Positions 24,103 through 33,200 of a stretch of 34,043 nt of DNA are shown one piece after another (positions within the stretch are counted from its first letter, which is position 1; the number at the start of each line of letters is the position of its first letter). Location: the NCBI GenBank assembly GCA_038258215.1, contig JBBSQC010000041.1:1-34043 (forward strand). The letters are read 5' to 3'. The notes beneath the pieces were generated by a model, which worked only from the letters and a program-made list of their open reading frames with translations, was not told the DNA's origin and ran no database searches. The translations under genes were made by a program, and so were the position numbers. Source of the stretch: Fodinibacter sp038258215. Its GTDB lineage: Bacteria; Actinomycetota; Actinomycetes; Actinomycetales; Dermatophilaceae.

Positions 24103-24546
24103 TCAGGGAGAGGTCACCGTCAGGGTGACGGGGGCGGCATCGCCCAGCCGGAGCGCCACGGGTCCTACCGCGAGGTCCTGCGGGACGGTGAGGGTGTAGG
24201 TGATCTCGCCGAGCGTGCCCTCGGCATCCAGTGTCGCGACCAGATGCTCGTTGCCATCGTCGCCGGTGAGCACGAGAGGCACATCCGTCAGGGCAACAGC
24301 CGGGCTCGGTGCGGCCCCCGCCTCGACAGCGTCACCGCACCCGTCCGTGTAGTACTCCCCGTGCACCACGACGGTCTCTCCGGGGGACGCCGAGTCCGGG
24401 CTGACGGTCACCTCCTGCGCGGCACACGAGGATGCCGTGCCGCCTCCCGAGGAGCCCGAGCAGCCGCCAGGGGTCAGGGCGAGGGCGCATCCCAGGCCCA
24501 GGCCGAGCAGCGCCCGGGTGGTCCGTCGAGGCATTGCTCGGCTCAT
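24103..24546 (-). CDS. Putative secreted lipoprotein, unknown function
   Basis: 147 residues. A basic N-terminus (MSRAMPRRTTR), a hydrophobic stretch (LLGLGLGCALALT) and Cys29 in TPGGCSGSSGGG look like a lipoprotein signal, although Pro at -3 is not ideal. The mature part is a single small beta-rich domain opening with AAQEVTVSPDSASPGETVVVHGEYYTDGC, suggestive of an Ig-like fold, with an internal Cys pair. I do not recognise a named family. The start is firm: GGAG lies 7 nt before the ATG at 24546. It follows the IclR gene on the same strand after 86 nt. Confidence 0.75.
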   Translation of the reverse strand: MSRAMPRRTTRALLGLGLGCALALTPGGCSGSSGGGTASSCAAQEVTVSPDSASPGETVVVHGEYYTDGCGDAVEAGAAPSPAVALTDVPLVLTGDDGNEHLVATLDAEGTLGEITYTLTVPQDLAVGPVALRLGDAAPVTLTVTSP

Positions 24547-24632
24547 CGGATCGCTCCTTCGTCGTTGCGCACGCCTGGCGCTCTGCGCCTGTGACGTGGC
24601 CCCCGTGAGCGCGGTTCCGCTCCGCACCGGCG

Positions 24633-25397
24633 TCAGTGGTGGGCCCGGCCGAGCCGCGAGCTGAGCAGGCCCGCCGAGTGCCGGACCTCGTTCACCAGCC
24701 GCACGGTCGCCTCCTCGTCGACGTCCGACTGCGGGAAGGTGACGGCGATGCCGGCGACGGGGTAGTCGTTGTGGTCGAGCACCGCGGCGGCGACCGAGCC
24801 GAGACCCGCTGTGACCAGTCCGTCCTCGACGGCGTGACCGCGCTGCCGCACGGCCTGGAGCTGCGAGCGAAGCTGGGTCGTGGACCTCGGCCCGCGCCCG
24901 TCCCGCTGCACGAGGGTGGCGCGGTCGGGGAAGAGCGCGCGCACCTGGGCCGGGGGGAGCCGGGCGAGCATGGCCAGGCCCGAGGCGGTCAGCACCGCCG
25001 GCAGGCGCACCCCGACGTCGGTGACGAGCAGGGGTCGGCCGGGTGCACGCTGCTCGATGACGTAGAGCACGTCCCGGCCGTGCAGGACGGCGAGGTGGGC
25101 GTTCTGGCCGGTGCGGTCGACGAGGCGGTCCATGACGCCGCGGGCCAGGCGTTGCAGGGGCGCCTGCCGCTGGTAGGCCGAACCCAGCTCGTACGCGGCC
25201 AGGCCGAGGCCGTAGCGCCGCTCCTCGGGCAGGTGGCGCACGTAGCCGTGCTCCACGAGCACGGCGAGCAGGTGGTAGACGCTGGACCGGGGGAGTCCCA
25301 GGTCACGGGCCAGGGCCGCCGCCGCGACCGGCTCGCCGCGACGGGCGAGGTGGTCGAGCACGTCAAGCGCGTGGCCGGCGGCGGGTGCGTTGGCCAT
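24633..25397 (-). CDS. IclR family transcriptional regulator
   Basis: 254 residues. N-terminal winged helix (HALDVLDHLARRGEPVAAAALARDLGLPRSSVYHLLAVLVEHGYV, about 9-53) and the C-terminal IclR effector domain (LGSAYQRQ, NAHLAVLHGRDVLYVIEQ, TASGLAMLA, and VAAAVLDHNDYPVAGIAVTFP) are complete. The ATG at 25397 shares a base with the MarR stop (TGATG), so the two regulators are co-translated. Its target is not evident. IclR proteins often control aromatic or small-molecule catabolism, and hutH and the purine genes are within reach, but nothing in the sequence ties it to either. Confidence 0.92.
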   Translation of the reverse strand: MANAPAAGHALDVLDHLARRGEPVAAAALARDLGLPRSSVYHLLAVLVEHGYVRHLPEERRYGLGLAAYELGSAYQRQAPLQRLARGVMDRLVDRTGQNAHLAVLHGRDVLYVIEQRAPGRPLLVTDVGVRLPAVLTASGLAMLARLPPAQVRALFPDRATLVQRDGRGPRSTTQLRSQLQAVRQRGHAVEDGLVTAGLGSVAAAVLDHNDYPVAGIAVTFPQSDVDEEATVRLVNEVRHSAGLLSSRLGRAHH

Positions 25398-25873
25398 CAG
25401 GCGTCCTCGTCGAGGCGTCCGAGCAACCGACCGAGGACGGCCCGGTCCCGGGAGGAGAGCCGCGCGAAGTAGGCGTCGGCGTCGCCCCGGCGCGCGGCTC
25501 CGGTCTCGTCCAGCAGCCGCCGACCGGATGCCGTGAGGCCCAGCACCGTGGCCCGCCGGTCGTCGGGGTCGGCGTGGCGCGCGAGCAGGCCACGCTTCTC
25601 AAGGGAGTCGACGACGTCGGTGACCGAGCGGGGAGCGACGCGCAGGTGGGCGGCCAGCTCGCCGGGCCTGATCCGATCGTGGCGGCCCACGACGCGCAAC
25701 GCCCGAGCCTGGTGTGGCGCCAGGTCCCAGGGCGCCATCGCATCGGCACCTCGTCGGCGGATCGTGCGGGCCACGCGCATGACGAGGTCGCCGAGGTCGG
25801 TGTCGGATGCCGCGGACCGGTCGGGGTCCGGTGCGCCCCGAGGCGAGCCCGGGTCGGGCGGGATCTGCACCAT
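25397..25873 (-). CDS. MarR family transcriptional regulator
   Basis: 158 residues with the MarR winged helix: LAPHQARALRVVGRHDRIRPGELAAHLRVAPRSVTDVVDSLEKRGLLARHADPDDRRATVLGLTASGRRLL (about 50-122), including the wing Asp-Arg-Arg motif. It is divergent from a drug-exporter-like ABC gene, the classic arrangement in which MarR represses both. An inverted repeat GTGAG/CTCAC lies in the shared promoter region. The ATG at 25873 has no Shine-Dalgarno sequence but follows TAGCAT (25880-25885) by 6 nt, which fits a leaderless message. It is the first gene of an operon with the IclR regulator. Confidence 0.92.
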   Translation of the reverse strand: MVQIPPDPGSPRGAPDPDRSAASDTDLGDLVMRVARTIRRRGADAMAPWDLAPHQARALRVVGRHDRIRPGELAAHLRVAPRSVTDVVDSLEKRGLLARHADPDDRRATVLGLTASGRRLLDETGAARRGDADAYFARLSSRDRAVLGRLLGRLDEDA

Positions 25874-25879
25874 GCGGGA

Positions 25880-25885
25880 ATGCTA
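25880..25885 (-). promoter_or_regulatory. -10 box for leaderless marR message
   Basis: TAGCAT on the minus strand, then TCCCGC, then the ATG of the MarR gene at 25873. Same geometry as at pucR and the methyltransferase. Confidence 0.45.
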
Positions 25886-25911
25886 GCGCGTGGTCGTGGG
25901 TTTGGCTCATT

Positions 25912-25932
25912 GTGAGGTTTACTCACTATATG
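25912..25932 (+). promoter_or_regulatory. MarR operator candidate abutting the exporter -10 box
   Basis: GTGAG-GTTTA-CTCAC (25912-25926), perfect 5-bp arms, directly followed by TATATG (25927-25932), a -10 box for the ABC exporter. A protein bound here would occlude the exporter promoter and sits about 30 bases from the marR -10. Confidence 0.5.
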
Positions 25933-25955
25933 ACCTTCCGAAAGGAGGGACGCCC

Positions 25956-27908
25956 ATGACGGCGACTCTCACCGACACCCGCTCACCGTCCACCCACGAC
26001 CTCGCGGCCCGACCGACCACGGCATCCGGGCTGCCCACGGCATCCGGCCCCACCCCCACCCCCTCCACTGGCCCTCCCGCACGCGGTGAGCGCACCGGTC
26101 GCGGCGGGGGTGGTCGTGGCGGGGCCATGGCCATCGACCCGCACGACAGGGTCCAGCTCGCCGAAGCCCCCGTGCCGATCTCGCGCGTCCTCGCGCTCTT
26201 CCGCCCCCACCGCGGCCGCGTCGGCGTGGTGATGGCGATCATCGTCGTGTCGAGCATCGTCTCGCTCGCCCAGCCCTTCCTCGTGCGGGAGATCGTCGAC
26301 GTCGCGCTGCCGCGTCAGGACGTCGGCCTGCTGCTCGGCGCGGTCGGTGCCATGGTGGCCGTCGCCGCGGTGACCCAGCTGCTCGGTGTCGTGCAGACGT
26401 GGCTGTCCACGCAGGTCGGCCAGCGCGTGATGCATGAGCTGCGCACGCGGGTGTTCACCCACCTCCAGCGCCAGTCCCTCGGCTTCTTCACGCGCACCCG
26501 TGCGGGGGAGGTGCAGTCGCGCCTCACGAACGACGTCAATGGCATGCAGGGCGTGGTCACCTCGACCGCGACGTCGATCGCCGCCAACCTCACCACCGCC
26601 GTCGCCACGTCCGTCGCGATGGTGGCGCTCTCGTGGCGGCTGTCCCTGCTCTCGCTGCTCGTCATCCCTCCGGCGCTGTGGCTGACCCGCAAGGTCGCGC
26701 TGCTCCGGCGCGCGGTGACGGCGGCCCAGCAGCGCCACCTCGCGGACCTCAACCACCAGATCGACGAGGGGCTCTCGGTGAGCGGGGTGCGCCTGGCCAA
26801 GACCCTCGGCACCTCGACACGTTCGGCCGAGCGCTTCTCGGCCACGTCCGGCGAGCTCGTCGACCTCGAGCTGCGCTCACAGCTCGCCGGGCGGTGGCGG
26901 ATGGCGACGATGCAGGTGGTGTTCGCCGTGATCCCAGCGCTCGTCTACCTCGCGGCTGGGCTGCCCGCGACCTCCGGCGCCATGACGATCGGCACCCTCG
27001 TCGCCTTCACGACCCTCCAGGCCGGCATCTTCCGACCGCTCATGGGCCTGCTCAACGTCGGCGCGCAGTGGGTCGCGTCGATGGCCCTGTTCTCCAGGGT
27101 GTTCGAGTACCTCGACCTCGTGCCCGACGTGCCCGCTCCCACTCATCCGGTGCCGCTCGACCCGGCATCCGTGCGGGGCGACGTGCGGATCGAGGGCGTC
27201 ACGCTGCGCTACGCCGGGGCCGACCGGGATGCCGTCACCGGTCTCTCGCTGTCGGTGCCGGCCGGGTCGACGCTCGCCCTCGTGGGGCCGACCGGATCGG
27301 GGAAGTCCACCGTCGCCGGTCTGCTCGCCCGACTGCACGACCCGGATGTCGGGTCGGTCAGCATCGACGGCGTCGACGTGCGCGACCTCGACCCGGACGT
27401 GCTGGCCTCGGTCGTCGGCGTCGTGTCGCAGGAGAGCTATCTCGTGCACGCCTCGATCCGCGACAACCTGCTGCTGGCGCGGCCGCTCGCCACCGAGGGG
27501 GAGCTGTGGGCGGCGCTCGCCGCGGCCCAGGTCGCCGACCTCGTGGCCTCGCTCCCGGAAGGACTCGAGACCGTCGTGGGCGCGCGGGGTCACCGCTTCT
27601 CGGGCGGCGAGCAGCAGCGGCTGGCCGTGGCGCGCACCATCCTTCGCGACCCGCCGGTGCTCGTGCTCGACGAGGCGACCAGTGCCCTCGACACCGGCAC
27701 GGAGCGGGCGCTGCAGCGCGCGCTGGACGAGCTGGCGCGTGGTCGGACGACGATCACCATCGCGCACCGGCTCTCGACCGTGCGCGACGCGGACCGGATC
27801 GCGGTGCTGGAGGGCGGGCGCCTGGTCGAGTCCGGCAGCCACGACGAGCTCGTCGGGCGCGGCGGCCGATACGCCGAGCTCGTGGCGGGCACATCCACCC
27901 GGCCATGA
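25956..27908 (+). CDS. ABC exporter, fused membrane and ATPase domains
   Basis: 650 residues of the type I exporter half-transporter form (ABC_membrane plus ATPase), working as a dimer in the inner membrane. A Pro/Thr/Gly-rich, probably disordered N-terminus of about 60 residues precedes six membrane helices (about 85-370). The ATPase has Walker A GPTGSGKST near 444, Q-loop in VVSQESYLV, signature FSGGEQQR near 548, Walker B VLVLDEATSALD and the switch His in ITIAHRLS. Drug or lipid export is usual for this group; substrate unknown. AAAGGAGG 7 nt before the ATG is the strongest ribosome site in the window. It is divergent from the MarR-IclR operon, and its stop codon lies within a hairpin stem. 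Confidence 0.92.
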   Translation: MTATLTDTRSPSTHDLAARPTTASGLPTASGPTPTPSTGPPARGERTGRGGGGRGGAMAIDPHDRVQLAEAPVPISRVLALFRPHRGRVGVVMAIIVVSSIVSLAQPFLVREIVDVALPRQDVGLLLGAVGAMVAVAAVTQLLGVVQTWLSTQVGQRVMHELRTRVFTHLQRQSLGFFTRTRAGEVQSRLTNDVNGMQGVVTSTATSIAANLTTAVATSVAMVALSWRLSLLSLLVIPPALWLTRKVALLRRAVTAAQQRHLADLNHQIDEGLSVSGVRLAKTLGTSTRSAERFSATSGELVDLELRSQLAGRWRMATMQVVFAVIPALVYLAAGLPATSGAMTIGTLVAFTTLQAGIFRPLMGLLNVGAQWVASMALFSRVFEYLDLVPDVPAPTHPVPLDPASVRGDVRIEGVTLRYAGADRDAVTGLSLSVPAGSTLALVGPTGSGKSTVAGLLARLHDPDVGSVSIDGVDVRDLDPDVLASVVGVVSQESYLVHASIRDNLLLARPLATEGELWAALAAAQVADLVASLPEGLETVVGARGHRFSGGEQQRLAVARTILRDPPVLVLDEATSALDTGTERALQRALDELARGRTTITIAHRLSTVRDADRIAVLEGGRLVESGSHDELVGRGGRYAELVAGTSTRP

Positions 27909-27951
27909 GTGCGGAAGTGGCTGCTCTGGCGACCACTTCCGCACTCATGGC
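27902..27951. repeat. Long intergenic hairpin 4 (19-bp perfect stem)
   Basis: GCCATGAGTGCGGAAGTGG (27902-27920) pairs perfectly with 27933-27951 across a 12-base loop. The left arm contains the TGA stop of the ABC exporter. It separates the exporter from hutH. No T-run. Confidence 0.75.
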
Positions 27952-28031
27952 ACTCCGTGTCGTCTCGCACCCGAGACGGTATGCCGGTGCCCCCGCTGTC
28001 CCCGCCGCGTCGCCGGCGCTTCCATGGAGAG

Positions 28032-29606
28032 ATGAGCACTGTTGGGAAGTTCGCGGATGCACAGACCGATGACGTGACGGTGGGGGTCGGTGCCCTCACC
28101 ATCGACGAGGTCGTCCTGGTCGCCCGTCACGGCGCGAGAGTCGTCCTGGCCGAGGAGGCCATCGAGGGGGTGCGGCGGTCGCGGGAGATCGTGCGCGGGC
28201 TGGCCGACGACGTCGAGCCGCACTACGGGGTCTCCACCGGGTTCGGAGCCCTCGCGACGCGCCACATCCCCACGGCCATGCGCCACCAGCTCCAGCGGTC
28301 CCTCGTGCGCTCCCATGCGGCCGGATCCGGGCCCGAGGTCGAGCGTGAGGTCGTGCGCGCCCTGATGCTGCTGCGCATCTCGACCCTCGCGACCGGGCGC
28401 ACCGGCATCCGTGATGAGACGCTCGCGGCCTACGTCGCCCTGCTGAACTCCGGGTTGGTCCCCGTGGTGCACGAGTACGGCTCGCTCGGCTGCTCCGGTG
28501 ATCTGGCGCCGCTCTCGCACTGTGCGCTGGCGCTGATGGGTGAGGGGGACGTGCACGACCCGGCCGGCGTGCGGATGCCGACCGCTCAGGCGATGGCCGC
28601 TGCCGGGCTGGTGCCGGTCGAGCTGGAGGAGAAGGAGGGGCTGGCGCTCATCAACGGCACCGACGGCATGCTCGGCATGCTCTGCCTCGCGATCCACGAC
28701 CTGCGTGATCTGCTGGTCGTCGCCGACATCTCGGCGGCGATGTCGGTCGAGGGGCTGCTCGGCACGGACGACGTGTTCGCCGAGGACCTGCACGCGCTGA
28801 GGCCGCAGCCAGGGCAGGCGATCTCGGCCACCAATATGCGAAAGCTTCTGACGGACAGCCCGATCCGTGAGTCGCACCGCACCGAGGCGTGCACCAGGGT
28901 GCAGGATGCCTATTCGCTACGCTGCTCGCCCCAGGTCGCGGGCGGGGTGCGGGACACCGTCGACCACGCGGTGCGAGTCGCCGGTTGGGAGCTCGCGTCG
29001 GCGGTCGACAACCCGGTGGTCACTCTCGACGGGCGAGTGGAGTCCAACGGCAACTTCCACGGGGCGCCAGTCGCCTATGTGCTGGACTTCCTCGCCATCG
29101 TCGCCGCGGACCTCGCCTCGATCGCCGAGCGGCGCACGGACCGTTTCCTCGACGCCTCCCGCAGCAACGGGTTGCCGCCCTTTCTCGCCTACGATCCCGG
29201 TGTCGACAGCGGCCACATGATCGCGCAGTACACCTCAGCCGCCATCGTCTCGGAGATGAAGCGTCTGGCGGCCCCGGCATCCGTCGACTCGATCCCGAGC
29301 TCGGCCATGCAGGAGGACCACGTGTCGATGGGGTGGTCCGCGGCGCGCAAGCTGCGCCGATCGGTCGACGGGCTCTCGCGCGTGCTGGCCGTCGAGGTGT
29401 TGACGGCGGCTCGCGGCATCCAGCTGCGGGCACCGCTCGAGCCGGCACCGGCGACCGGTGCGGTGGTCGCGGCCCTCGTCGCCGCAGGTGCCAGCGGCCC
29501 GGGCCCCGACCGCTGGCTCGCTCCCGAGATCGACACCGCCCACCGCCTCGTCACCGACGGCACGGTCCGGCGGGCCGCCGAGAGCCACACCGGCCCCCTC
29601 GTATAG
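28032..29606 (+). CDS. hutH: Histidine ammonia-lyase
   Basis: 524 residues, the first enzyme of histidine degradation, releasing ammonia from L-histidine to give urocanate in the cytoplasm. The MIO-forming triad lies in GSLGCSGDLAPLSH and reads Cys154-Ser155-Gly156 instead of the commoner Ala-Ser-Gly. Other family features: YGVSTGFGALA near 67, LLNSGLVPVVHEYGS, ALINGTDGML, QDAYSLRCSPQVAGG, ESNGNFHGAPVAY, and SSAMQEDHVSMGWSAARK. Full length. The ATG has GGAG only 2 nt from it, a poor spacing, but the homologous N-terminus fits. No other hut gene is adjacent. Confidence 0.93.
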   Translation: MSTVGKFADAQTDDVTVGVGALTIDEVVLVARHGARVVLAEEAIEGVRRSREIVRGLADDVEPHYGVSTGFGALATRHIPTAMRHQLQRSLVRSHAAGSGPEVEREVVRALMLLRISTLATGRTGIRDETLAAYVALLNSGLVPVVHEYGSLGCSGDLAPLSHCALALMGEGDVHDPAGVRMPTAQAMAAAGLVPVELEEKEGLALINGTDGMLGMLCLAIHDLRDLLVVADISAAMSVEGLLGTDDVFAEDLHALRPQPGQAISATNMRKLLTDSPIRESHRTEACTRVQDAYSLRCSPQVAGGVRDTVDHAVRVAGWELASAVDNPVVTLDGRVESNGNFHGAPVAYVLDFLAIVAADLASIAERRTDRFLDASRSNGLPPFLAYDPGVDSGHMIAQYTSAAIVSEMKRLAAPASVDSIPSSAMQEDHVSMGWSAARKLRRSVDGLSRVLAVEVLTAARGIQLRAPLEPAPATGAVVAALVAAGASGPGPDRWLAPEIDTAHRLVTDGTVRRAAESHTGPLV

Positions 29607-29752
29607 CCAGAGGGCGAGCCGGCCCGGTCCACGGCGGGGGCGTGCTCGGTGCCGCGGCACGTTGGGGGGTGGTCCAACGACTCTCGGTCGTTCGACCCGC
29701 TTCCACCGCCGATGGATCAGCAGGAAGGTCATCGGAACGTGTCCGGAGGGGG

Positions 29753-30178
29753 ATGCGTCCCACGGGTATGCGTCGTGCCGCTTTCCCCTTCCTCGCCATC
29801 GCCGGCGTTGTCGCCCTGTCGGGGTGCGGCTCCACCGGTCCACTCACGCCGGATGCGACTCCCGGCAGTCCGGCATCCACGAGCACCACGTCCACGAGCG
29901 CGCCGCCCACCGGCGCGACACCTGTAGCGCCTTCGCCGACCAAGGCCACGACGGCGAGCCTCACCGGCACCGTGAGCCGCGCCGCGGTCGAGGGGGGCTG
30001 CCTGGTCCTCACGGCGTCGGGCCGGGACTACTTTCTGGTCGGCGCCGTCAGCGGGATCACGGCCGGCCAACGGGTGAGCGTCACCGGGCACGTCGATGAG
30101 AGCTTGGCGACGACCTGCCAGACGGGGATCCCCTTCGTGGTCGAGAGCGTGGAGTCAGCCAGCCCTTCCGCCGGCTGA
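29753..30178 (+). CDS. Small lipoprotein with OB-fold-like domain
   Basis: 141 residues. A clear lipoprotein signal (RRAAFPFLAIAGVVALSGC, Cys25 with the lipobox LSGC) is followed by a Thr/Ser/Pro linker (about 30-62) and a compact beta domain: ASLTGTVSRAAVEGGCLVLTASGRDYFLVG, AGQRVSVTGHVDESLATTC and PFVVESVE. The GCLVL, G-x-x-Y-x-L and GQRVxVxG pattern, with a Cys pair, resembles small OB-fold domains of secreted actinobacterial proteins; no function is assigned. GGAGG lies 3 nt before the first ATG; ATG at 29768 is in frame. The 146 bases before it show no clear promoter. Confidence 0.78.
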   Translation: MRPTGMRRAAFPFLAIAGVVALSGCGSTGPLTPDATPGSPASTSTTSTSAPPTGATPVAPSPTKATTASLTGTVSRAAVEGGCLVLTASGRDYFLVGAVSGITAGQRVSVTGHVDESLATTCQTGIPFVVESVESASPSAG

Positions 30179-30181
30179 CGA

Positions 30182-30215
30182 GTGAGGGGACCCGGCGAGT
30201 GCCGGGTCCCCTCAC
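30182..30215. terminator. Strong bidirectional hairpin between lipoprotein and subtilase genes
   Basis: GTGAGGGGACCCGGC, loop GAGT, and its exact complement: a perfect 15-bp stem. It begins 4 bases after the lipoprotein stop and ends 35 bases before the stop of the convergent subtilase gene. It is the most convincing terminator-type hairpin here, though without a T-run. Confidence 0.8.
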
Positions 30216-30249
30216 CCGTTGAGGTGTGTGGGCCGCAGCCCACGCCGGC

Positions 30250-33200
30250 TCAGCCGGTGACCGAGACCACCGTCGTGGCCACGGTCGCGCCGTCGATCTC
30301 GTGGCTGACCGTGCCGAGGTAGCTGGTACCGCCCGTCAGGCCCGACCAGGCCAAACCCACGGTGGTGCTGCCACCGATGGTCGCCGTCGCCGGGCTGCCC
30401 GAGGTGACCTGGAGGCTGCCACCCGTTGCCGAGGGCACCAGCCAGCTCTGCAGGTCGTACGCCGTGTTCGGCGCACCGACCGCCCAGCCGTGGACGACCA
30501 GGGTGTAGGTGCCGTCGGCGGGGTTGGTCAGGGTGATCTGTTCGTTGGTGCCACCGTTGGTGCTGGAGGCGATCACGTCGCCCCCCGGACCCACGAGGTA
30601 GAGGTCAAGGTCGTCGTCGCCAGGCAGGACGAGCGACCACTGGGCCAGCGCCACCCCGGAGAGGGTGAACGGGACCTCGTCGACTCCCGAGCCGTCGTCA
30701 GCGCTCGGGTACGTCTGGTCGGGGTCCTGGTCGATCGTGCCGTTGGTGTCCGTCGCCGGCACGAGACCGTGCGGCGTCGCCGTGTAGGCGCCGGCACGCC
30801 CGAACTCCACGCTCATCGACGTTGTGCCCGAGGCTCCGGTGGGGCCCGTCAGCGTGGCCGGAGCCGCGATGTCGACACCCTTGACCGCGATGGCGCTGCG
30901 GACGGCATACCCACCGCCCTTCCAGGTGAGCGCACCGAACCTCCACTCACCGGATGGGGCGCTGCCCTTGTTGGTGATGGTGACGGTGAACGTGGCCGAC
31001 TCGCCGTCCGCGATCCGAAGGATCTTCGGCGACACCGAGGCGGAGTAGCCCGCCGGGGCCTTGATGCGCGGGCTGAACGTGCCCTTGCGTCCGGAGACGT
31101 TGGTCACCGTGCGGGTCACGCTCGTGGAGCCCGGGAGGGCCTCGACGCCGATCGATGCGTAGTTGAGGTTCGAGGCGGTCGTCGGGACACCAGCGGTCGC
31201 GAGGGAGGCACAGGTGGCGTCGGGGTCGCCGAACGCCTCCCGACCCTCGGCACACAGGAAGCCGAGATACTCGTTGAAACCCGCGTCGTAGACCAGGCCC
31301 GGCCGGAAGGCCGATCCCTTGTCGCGCGGCTCACCCACGACGGCCAACCCGGCACCCATGGCGAACGGCCCGGCCGGAGTCCTGCGGTCGTAGTCGCGGA
31401 CCCGGGTGTCAGCGGTCGTCATCAGGGCCGACTTGGCCGCGGCCGCTGACCACTCGGGGTGGGCCTGCTTGAGCAGGGCATAGGACCCTGCGACGACCGG
31501 CCCGGACATCGAGGTACCAGCGATGGCCTGGAAGAGCTCGCCAGCCGGCTGGGTGCCGGGGGAGGGCTCGGGGGTGTTGGCGGCCATGATCTGGACGCCG
31601 GGGGCGCTGATGTCGGGCTTGATGATATCGCCGGAGGTCGGGTTCTCACCGCGGCTGGAGAAGTTCGCCACGGTGGGGGTGACGAAGGGTGCGGAGGTCA
31701 CCCCCTCGTTGACCAGCCGGCCGACCGGGTGGCGCGAGGAGTTGGCCCAGTCCCGGATGGCCTGGCCCGGGGTGTTGTCGACCATGACGGTCGGGACGAA
31801 GAAGTTGTCCGTGAAGATGTTGTCGACGTCGGTCTGGTTGTAGAGCACCATCCCGACACCTCCGGCCCGCTGGACCTCGAAGCTCTTCTCGATGCGCCCG
31901 TTGCTGCCGCGACCGCACAGCACGATCGTGCCGGCCACCTTGGCCGGGTCGAGGGTGCCTGCGAGGCAGAGGTCGGCCCCGGTCCCGCCTGCTGCTGCGC
32001 CATCAACGAACTTCGCCCTGGGGGAGCTCTTGGTCACGGAACCACCGACGTAGGACCGACCGTTGCCGAGCTTGACGACACCCCTGTAGAACGTCGGGTA
32101 GGTCGTCGCACCCACCCCTGTGACCCATGGGACGTCGGCTGGGCCGCCGATCGTCTTTGGCTCCGGACCGCTGTTTCCAGCGGAGACGGCGGTGAAGACC
32201 CCGGCGTCCGCGGCGAACAGGAACGCGATCGTGTCGGCGCTGACGGTCTGTGCGCCACCGCCGATCGAGTAGTTGATGACGTCGACGCCGTCGGCGACGG
32301 CCTGGTCGATGGCACCCGCGAGGTCGGAGGTGTAGCCACCGGCGTCACCGAGCGCCTTGTAGGCGATGATCTGGGCATCGGGGGCGATGCCCGAGACGAC
32401 CCCCTTGCCGACCCCGGAGATGGTGGCGCGGACGTTCGCGTCACCTGCTGCCGTCGAGGCCGTGTGCGTGCCATGGCCCTCGTTGTCGCGGGCCGAGTCG
32501 AACTCGTAGCTCTCGAGGCCGGCGTTGGCCTTGTAGGTGTCGAGGAACTCACGGGCCCCGACCAGCTTGTTGTTGCAGGTGAATGCCGTGTCGTTGGGGT
32601 TCCAGGCGGTGTTTCCGAAGGCGCAGGCCGACCGCTCCGTGGTGTCGAAGGTCGGGGCTTTCGGCAGCTTCCGGTTCGCAGCGAAGCTCGGGTGCTCTGG
32701 CCAGATGCCGCTGTCGATGACGCCCACGAGGACGCCCTTGCCGGTGATCCCCTTCGCGTAGGCGTCGCCCCTGCCGGTGAGGCCGAGGAAGGTGTTGAGA
32801 CCATTGATCCCAACCGTGCCGCCGTGGCCGCCGTGGCCGCCGTGGCCGGGGTAGGGGTCGTTGGAGGTGGACAGGGCGGTGGGTTGGCGGAGCTCGTCGG
32901 GCAGCACGAGGGCCACACCCGGGGAGTGGGCGATCTTCTCGGCACCGCGCAGGTCGGTGCGGACCGCGAAGCCGTTGACGGCGGTGCTGTAGTCGGTGGT
33001 CTTCCGGGAGGTCGACAGCCCGGCGTGCTTGAGCACCGCGTCGTGCGAGGCGCGGATGGCGGCCTTGCCCTTCCTCCCGGTGGGGGTGCCGAGGTCCTTC
33101 ACCTTCATCGACCGCACCAGCGGGTCGGCCTTCATGACGACGATGTAGCTACCGGTCTTGCTCTTCTCGACTCCGGACCCAGCCGGCGCGGCGGCGGGCG

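Noticed and set aside
27902..27951. Hairpins read as terminal repeats of an insertion sequence, MITE or CRISPR
   Set aside because: No transposase, no target-site duplications, no repeated unit with regular spacers; the four hairpins share no sequence with each other.
28032..29606. A histidine-utilisation cluster around hutH
   Set aside because: No hutU, hutI or formiminoglutamate hydrolase is adjacent; neighbours are an exporter and a lipoprotein.
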